Below the pieces are notes generated by a model. It saw only the letters and a list, made by a program, of their open reading frames with translations, was not told the DNA's origin and ran no database searches. DNA of 18,218 nucleotides from JALUUH01 sp964636675 (GTDB lineage: Bacteria > Pseudomonadota > Gammaproteobacteria > S012-40): the NCBI GenBank assembly GCA_964636675.1, contig CAZWUO010000059.1, positions 1 through 18,218 on the forward strand. Direction: 5' to 3'. A program made the position numbers and the translations under genes. This document shows positions 13,592 to 18,218 of this stretch, in pieces; positions within the stretch are counted from its first letter, which is position 1; each line of letters begins with the position of its first letter.

Positions 13592-15691
13592 TTAGTTTTT
13601 CGGTTTATAGGTTTTATCGGTGACCTGATTGGGCCAAGGCTCAACCAGGTTGCTGTCATCTTTGAGGAAGTTGCTGGCGACTTCCAAATAATAATCCGGG
13701 TTGTATTCCTTCTTATAACCCTCAATCGCTGGGCCTTGAATCACGGTGCCGATGTTTTGCCAATTATCCAACATGTCACGCCGTTGTTGGTAACGGCCAA
13801 CGTTCATGGCTGGTAGATTAAAACCATCACCTTCCTGCTGAATCGCTGCGGTACCTTCACCGCGCACCGAATAACGCTGGGTCGGCAGCGCGCCATTGTT
13901 AGCCACCAGATCTTCAAAAGTGTAAACCGCTACCGGGCGTTGTGCCGGCCAAGACCAAAACAAAGAGGTATTCACATCACCGCTAAACACATTGCTCTCG
14001 GTCACATCACCTCCGGGGTTGGGTGCCGGTGTATGCGTAGCACAGGAGTTGTAATCGGTATGCCAAGGAATCGCCATAAACTTACACAGATCGCCCGGCT
14101 CCACCGGATAGTTACGTAACGGCGTATACCCTACCCCAAGAAAAGGTTTGGAGGGTGTGGCTTGATTATAATTCATCGCTGCTTTGTTAATCCGGAATGG
14201 GCCGACTTGCGGGTTAGTCCAGTCCTGGTTATACAGGTTGATATCCCGCACGATAAAGGTGAGGTCAATACCCGGGCTAAAACGCCCGCCTAAGCAATTA
14301 AATAGCACGGTTTTATCCAACGCTTCACCGGGCCCCAAAGACAACAGTTTGGCACCTTCACACAGGCCCGCGCTCCATTGCTGCATAAAAAAATACTGGC
14401 TGGTGCTAAGACTCAGAAAACTCATCGCCGCATCACCTAACGACAACGGCATTAGTATGCTACCCACGGCGGCTGGTGAATCATCGTTATCGTTGGGATT
14501 ACGCAGGAACGACAAAATATCGATAGACGGTTTTTGCTCCGTTAATTGGTCAAAGTTAATATGACTTTTAATGGCTTTTTCCGGCAAGTTGCTGTTCCAC
14601 ATCTGCAAGGACGCGGCACGCAAGGCAGGGAAAACCTCTTCGCTGAAATACGGTTTAAAGTTTTTCTGGTAAGCCCCATTTTGGTAAATAGCTGGGTTTA
14701 ATTTTAGCTGCTCCAACCAAGTGGTATATACATCATCCCATAGGCTCACGACATTTAAAGTTTGTGGTGCATAAGCCGGGTCAGTGGAAACCACCCACGC
14801 ACTGTTTTCCAATGTTTCAAAACTACCGTCGGAAAATTTCAAGGTAGCCGTTACCGGCCCGTCCGCAGTATCATCCAACCAGTTGTTGTTATCCACATCA
14901 GCATCCAGGATGGCTTTGGAGTCAGCATTTCCTGCGTTATCAAAACCACAGGCTTTTCCAAAACCACCCAATACCAGCAGGCGGCCATTGGATTCCATGC
15001 GTAAAGACCCCAGTGTGGTAATCGCTTCGCTGGTGTTGTTGTAACTATTGGCACCACCATCACTCGCAGGGAAGCTAATCGGGTAATCGGCTGGCAGCAC
15101 TTTTTGTTGTTCGGCATCCCAGAAGGTTGCAGTGGTGGAGTTATCAAAATCAACCTGTTGAGTATCGCTGGAAATCACTCGTGGGCCTGCATCTATCACC
15201 AGTTTTTTTAAACGATTATTGTCAGCAGGATCGGATGATGGTGGAAAATCAGGATTACGAATGGGCGGGAAACCACCCTTTTCATATAACTGGATACCGG
15301 TGTTAGCGGTTTCATCAATTTCCCAACAGTTGGCTTTTTTGTTAGCCAGATGCACGGTCCAGATGATGTCTATCACTTTTTTCCCATCTACCTCACTGCC
15401 AATCACGACTTCGCTACCATCACCACTCGGATAGGTGATTGTTTTACTGCTGTCGTATTGGTAAATGTGAAAACGTGAAGCCTGGCGTTTCAGGCGACCC
15501 TCACTATCACGTAGATCATTACTGGTGATCGTAGTGGTTTCAGTACCCGGTTTTATCGGTAAACCACCGGTCAGAGTAGCTCCTGTTTGCGGCATACCGG
15601 CGCGAGTTTCTGGTGCTAAGTAATACTCTTCACTGTTACCGACACGGGCCATACCGATAGCCGGATGGATACGTAAACTTATGGTACTCAT
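13592..15691 (-). CDS. LodA-like CTQ-dependent amino-acid oxidase
   Basis: The 699-residue length and the sequence match the LodA/GoxA family, quinoproteins that oxidise the side-chain or alpha amine of amino acids and release hydrogen peroxide and ammonia. Hallmarks are the start ISLRIHPAIGMARVGNSEEY, the GRLLVLGGFG core, GRFSPGIDLTFIVRD, and PGDLCKFMAIPWHTDYNSCA with the likely cofactor cysteine Cys550. LFWSWPAQRP follows, with the likely cofactor tryptophan just before PAQRP (Trp581). Both residues needed for cysteine tryptophylquinone are therefore present. No Sec leader is visible; known members are exported by an undefined route. AAGGAA precedes the ATG by about seven bases. The LodB-like gene follows and a CXXCH protein gene precedes it, 72 bases away. 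Known substrates differ between members (lysine, glycine), so the substrate is open. Confidence 0.93.
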   Translation of the reverse strand: MSTISLRIHPAIGMARVGNSEEYYLAPETRAGMPQTGATLTGGLPIKPGTETTTITSNDLRDSEGRLKRQASRFHIYQYDSSKTITYPSGDGSEVVIGSEVDGKKVIDIIWTVHLANKKANCWEIDETANTGIQLYEKGGFPPIRNPDFPPSSDPADNNRLKKLVIDAGPRVISSDTQQVDFDNSTTATFWDAEQQKVLPADYPISFPASDGGANSYNNTSEAITTLGSLRMESNGRLLVLGGFGKACGFDNAGNADSKAILDADVDNNNWLDDTADGPVTATLKFSDGSFETLENSAWVVSTDPAYAPQTLNVVSLWDDVYTTWLEQLKLNPAIYQNGAYQKNFKPYFSEEVFPALRAASLQMWNSNLPEKAIKSHINFDQLTEQKPSIDILSFLRNPNDNDDSPAAVGSILMPLSLGDAAMSFLSLSTSQYFFMQQWSAGLCEGAKLLSLGPGEALDKTVLFNCLGGRFSPGIDLTFIVRDINLYNQDWTNPQVGPFRINKAAMNYNQATPSKPFLGVGYTPLRNYPVEPGDLCKFMAIPWHTDYNSCATHTPAPNPGGDVTESNVFSGDVNTSLFWSWPAQRPVAVYTFEDLVANNGALPTQRYSVRGEGTAAIQQEGDGFNLPAMNVGRYQQRRDMLDNWQNIGTVIQGPAIEGYKKEYNPDYYLEVASNFLKDDSNLVEPWPNQVTDKTYKPKN

Positions 15692-15763
15692 AATAATTCC
15701 TTTTTTATGGGTTATTTTGTTGATCTTGCGATGAACTGCAACGGTGCAACTGATGTGTTAGGT

Positions 15764-16996
15764 TTAACGTTTAACCGATTCCACATTCAAATAGTTTTGC
15801 AATAGAATATGACTGGTGCTGATGTTTTTACCCGGTAGCATATCGATGCCATCGTTGGTTTCGGTAATCGCCATCGTGTTATGGCAGGAAAAACAATTAT
15901 TTTCAGAGGCGACTTGCTGGGTAAAGGTTTCGATCACGGCATTCGACAGTTTGCTCGAACCGGTTAACAGACTTGAATCAGCTTGTGGACTCCAATTGGG
16001 TTTCAGTGCATCAGTCTGGTTGAACCAAATCGCGCCCACTTCCATATAATTACGCCATACAGAATTCGCCGGTAACTGACCCTGTACGCTCATATTCAGG
16101 CTATCAATATTATTTTGGTTGGTGCTGGAACCGTCTCCCAAACGATACTGACGGCATACAGTGGTAACAGGTTTTAGCTGCTGGGTTTTCTCATGAATGC
16201 TGATGATATTGGCATTGTTGGCGTTACAGTCTGACGCGGGGCTTGCCGCAGTGTAAAAGGTGTAACTGCGCTCCGAGACTTCATCGCTCATGGTTATGCC
16301 ACCGACCATATTTGGCGCATTGTCAACGTGCTCAAAGGTCGCCCAGATAGCTTCAGGATGGCCTTCTACCACCTCGGCAATATGAAACCCCACCAGTGCT
16401 ACTTTGGCCTTAAAGGTTTTCGCACCATCGGCAATGCCGACACTATTCCCGACTTTGGAAAGTAATTGCAGCTCTGCATTCGTCGTATAATAACGGCTTA
16501 TGTCTTCGCCCTTTTCGACAATCTTCCAGGCCGCTTTCAACGACATAGCCCCGACTGGAAAATCCTTATCGGCAGCGACTTTTTGCATACCTTTTTGTGT
16601 ATAGAGTTTTTTAGCAATGACAAAATCACGATATTTGCCATTAATCATCATGTTGGTGTATACCGCTCGGCCATTTTTATCCACTACTAAACCAAGAGAA
16701 CCAGCTTGATTGACACCACCTAAAGTATGTTTTTTTGGGTGTTTAACTTTAGGATTAATCGCGGCATCTGAGTAGAGATTTTCAAAACGTGCTTTACCGT
16801 TTTTATCCGGCGCGGTTAACCACAGAAATTTTTGCCAGGAAAACTGGTGAAATACACAGTTTGATGTGCTTTGAAATTTTTTCGCATTGGGGTTTTGAAT
16901 GCCCTTTTCAAACCATTGGGCCGGTGCCATACAAGGCATGGTGTTGCTATCTTTATGCTGCCCTTTACCCAAATTTCCCCAACCAATCCAGTGCAT
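15764..16996 (-). CDS. Single-CXXCH (haem-c-type) protein upstream of LodA, N-terminus replaced
   Basis: I do not recognise a named family, but the 410-residue product has a cytochrome-c-type haem motif near its end (NNCFSCHNT, Cys368, Cys371 and His372), followed by LPGKNISTSHILL, where a methionine or histidine ligand could lie. Near the start, HQFSWQKFLWLTAP and several cysteines look like an exported redox or binding protein. A c-type haem needs export, yet there is no signal peptide. The first codons (MHWIGWGNL) are out-of-frame ispE sequence, and recognisable content begins just after the ispE break. The native start and leader are therefore probably missing. The gene lies 72 bases before LodA on the same strand, so it may belong to the LodAB unit as an electron or quinone partner, which is inference. 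Confidence 0.65.
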   Translation of the reverse strand: MHWIGWGNLGKGQHKDSNTMPCMAPAQWFEKGIQNPNAKKFQSTSNCVFHQFSWQKFLWLTAPDKNGKARFENLYSDAAINPKVKHPKKHTLGGVNQAGSLGLVVDKNGRAVYTNMMINGKYRDFVIAKKLYTQKGMQKVAADKDFPVGAMSLKAAWKIVEKGEDISRYYTTNAELQLLSKVGNSVGIADGAKTFKAKVALVGFHIAEVVEGHPEAIWATFEHVDNAPNMVGGITMSDEVSERSYTFYTAASPASDCNANNANIISIHEKTQQLKPVTTVCRQYRLGDGSSTNQNNIDSLNMSVQGQLPANSVWRNYMEVGAIWFNQTDALKPNWSPQADSSLLTGSSKLSNAVIETFTQQVASENNCFSCHNTMAITETNDGIDMLPGKNISTSHILLQNYLNVESVKR

Positions 16997-17651
16997 TTGC
17001 GACCTCTTTATAGCGTTTTCGCACTACAGATTCGCAGTCATTTCTGCCTCCTCCCTCGAGGAAGTCGCGTATTGTGATTGCAGGTGTATTCCGTGTCAAA
17101 TCAGATGTATTAAATACTTCTGCTGTGACAACACTAATACCCGGATGAATAACCAAATACCACGGTTCTACAGGCTCTATATCGGTAAAATCCTCGCCTA
17201 CGCCTTCAGCCCAAGCCGCGTGCGCGTGAACAAATACGGGCACATCAGCCCCTAACGAGAGCCCTAAACTAGCCAAGTCCTTAGTTGAAAGACCACATTG
17301 CCATAATTCGTTTAACGCGACTAATGTCGTCGCCGCATCTGAACTACCGCCGCCAAGTCCACCACCTTCAGGAATTCTTTTTCGTACATTTATATCAACA
17401 CCGAGCTGACAGCCGGTTTTTTCTTTTAATAACCGTGCGGCACGAACAACTAAATCATCTTCAACATCAACACCCGGCATAGCTGAGCTACGCGTTACGG
17501 TATCCGAATCCAATACAGTAAAATCAATTTCGTCTTGCAATTGAATAAACTGAAACACTGTTTGCAACAAATGATAACCATCATCGCGTCGGCCAATGAT
17601 ATGAAGAAATAAATTTAATTTGGCCGGAGCTGGCCATGCGGAACTTAACAT
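16965..17651 (-). pseudogene. ispE: 4-diphosphocytidyl-2-C-methyl-D-erythritol kinase, C-terminally truncated
   Basis: The first 228 residues are a clear IspE, the GHMP-family kinase that phosphorylates CDP-methylerythritol in the MEP isoprenoid pathway. PAPAKLNLFLHIIGRRDDGY holds the substrate-binding lysine, PEGGGLGGGSSDAATTL is the ATP loop, and LGADVPVFVHAHAAWAEGVG and RNDCESVVRKRYKEVANALD follow. Bacterial IspE usually runs to about 280-290 residues and includes a TGTGACVF-type glycine motif plus a C-terminal helix. Here the frame stops right after DWLGKFG, about 55-60 residues short and without that motif, so the product should be inactive. It follows lolB by eight bases, the normal gammaproteobacterial order. 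The downstream reading overlaps the CXXCH-protein frame by 32 bases, marking a junction. Either another intact ispE exists or the sequence is chimeric here. Confidence 0.88.
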
Positions 17652-17659
17652 CTACTTTC

Positions 17660-18217
17660 TTAAAACTTCCAATTTCGAATGATTACTTTTAGTTGAATCT
17701 TATCACTCTTGATAGTTAATTTACTGGGTAGAGAAACACCATCTTGCTCGCTGTATCGCGACACACTGATATTAAAACCCGATTGATCCATGTTCGCTAG
17801 TCGTCCCTTATTATCGAGCATGAGTTCACTGTATTGAATATCGGGTTCGGGCAAACCTCTTACCCAATATCGAAGACCATCTAGATGAATATCCCAACCG
17901 AGTCCATCGCGTAATATTTGTTCAGCTGTCTCTGCCACCATAACTTTATCTTTAGGCAATTTCATAACAACGCCGCTGGGTGTGCCGGTCAAAATATAAG
18001 TCCCTTGCCCTAAGGGAGCAATAAAACGCAATTCATAATTTGAAAGAAACTGATTCCAAAGCAGGGTAACTGTGCCGCTCTCTTTATCATTCTTAACCGC
18101 AACACGACCTTTAATATCCCAGGACTGAATTGCGCTTACAGTAATTTGATGTTCTAACCACAATTGAGAGTTTATGCTGGCATGAATTTTCTGGGCTTGT
18201 GGACAACCATGTATCAG
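17660..18217 (-). CDS. lolB: Outer-membrane lipoprotein LolB, 5' end beyond the window
   Basis: The protein matches LolB, the outer-membrane receptor that takes lipoproteins from LolA and inserts them. Visible landmarks are WDIKGRVAV, the PLGQG loop, GLGWDIHLDGLRYWVRGLPE, NMDQSGFNISVSRY, LPSKLTI and the final LKVIIRNWKF. The frame stays open to the right edge, and codons there read LIHGCPQAQKIH. The cysteine at 18203-18205 is probably the lipidated residue of a lipobox, with a histidine in an unusual -2 position. Most of the signal peptide lies outside the window. The stop is eight bases before ispE, so the two are co-transcribed. Confidence 0.9.
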   Translation of the reverse strand: MIHGCPQAQKIHASINSQLWLEHQITVSAIQSWDIKGRVAVKNDKESGTVTLLWNQFLSNYELRFIAPLGQGTYILTGTPSGVVMKLPKDKVMVAETAEQILRDGLGWDIHLDGLRYWVRGLPEPDIQYSELMLDNKGRLANMDQSGFNISVSRYSEQDGVSLPSKLTIKSDKIQLKVIIRNWKF

Positions 18218-18218
18218 A

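Noticed and set aside
14184..15434. Several long plus-strand open frames opposite the LodA gene
   Set aside because: They are shadows of a well-supported coding gene, with no binding sites or recognisable protein content.

Overview
The window looks like chromosomal DNA of a gammaproteobacterium. On the right edge it carries lolB (outer-membrane lipoprotein receptor) directly followed by ispE (MEP isoprenoid pathway), a pairing typical of Gammaproteobacteria. The LodA/LodB quinoprotein pair and the beta-propeller/cupredoxin-like/membrane operon fit a free-living aquatic or marine-type species. A methanotroph or relative is possible, but the sequence alone does not prove it.

Layout. (1) 1-438: remnant of an IS256-family element with a frameshifted transposase N-terminus and one terminal inverted repeat. 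(2) 449-901: spacer with one doubtful small ORF. (3) 902-3931, plus strand: a tight three-gene operon of exported YncE-like beta-propeller, exported cupredoxin-like protein and polytopic membrane protein. The genes overlap and end in a short convergent gap. (4) 3981-10203: an AT-rich accessory block of mostly minus-strand single genes. It holds DUF1697, a VOC protein, a membrane protein coupled to a membrane-anchored GH25 muramidase, an NAD(P)H oxidoreductase under a MerR regulator, an exported peroxiredoxin-like protein, a plus-strand exported protein and a second VOC protein. (5) 10336-11685: a broken HAF-repeat/DUF11 surface protein gene. (6) 11686-12426: a gene-poor stretch with a MITE-like hairpin, a second dispersed palindrome and the remnant of an XRE-type regulator. 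(7) 12427-16996, minus strand: LodB-like flavoprotein, LodA-like cysteine tryptophylquinone oxidase, and a protein with a single CXXCH motif. (8) 16965-18218: truncated ispE and partial lolB.

Five copies of one short repeat (consensus ATATACCCGTGGCGTTATAG) occur between 4557 and 11940. Two form the inverted ends of the hairpin element, two sit at gene boundaries in the accessory block, and one lies exactly where the HAF-repeat gene is broken.

The most striking structural oddity is at about 16965-17000. There ispE loses its C-terminal part and runs straight into the CXXCH-protein gene, which in turn lacks a signal peptide. Either the LodAB locus recombined into ispE or the sequence is chimeric. 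Functionally, the CXXCH protein, LodA and LodB read as one minus-strand unit, with LodB expected to help form the LodA quinone cofactor. The MerR gene and its oxidoreductase form a regulator-target pair with a visible operator inside the promoter spacer.
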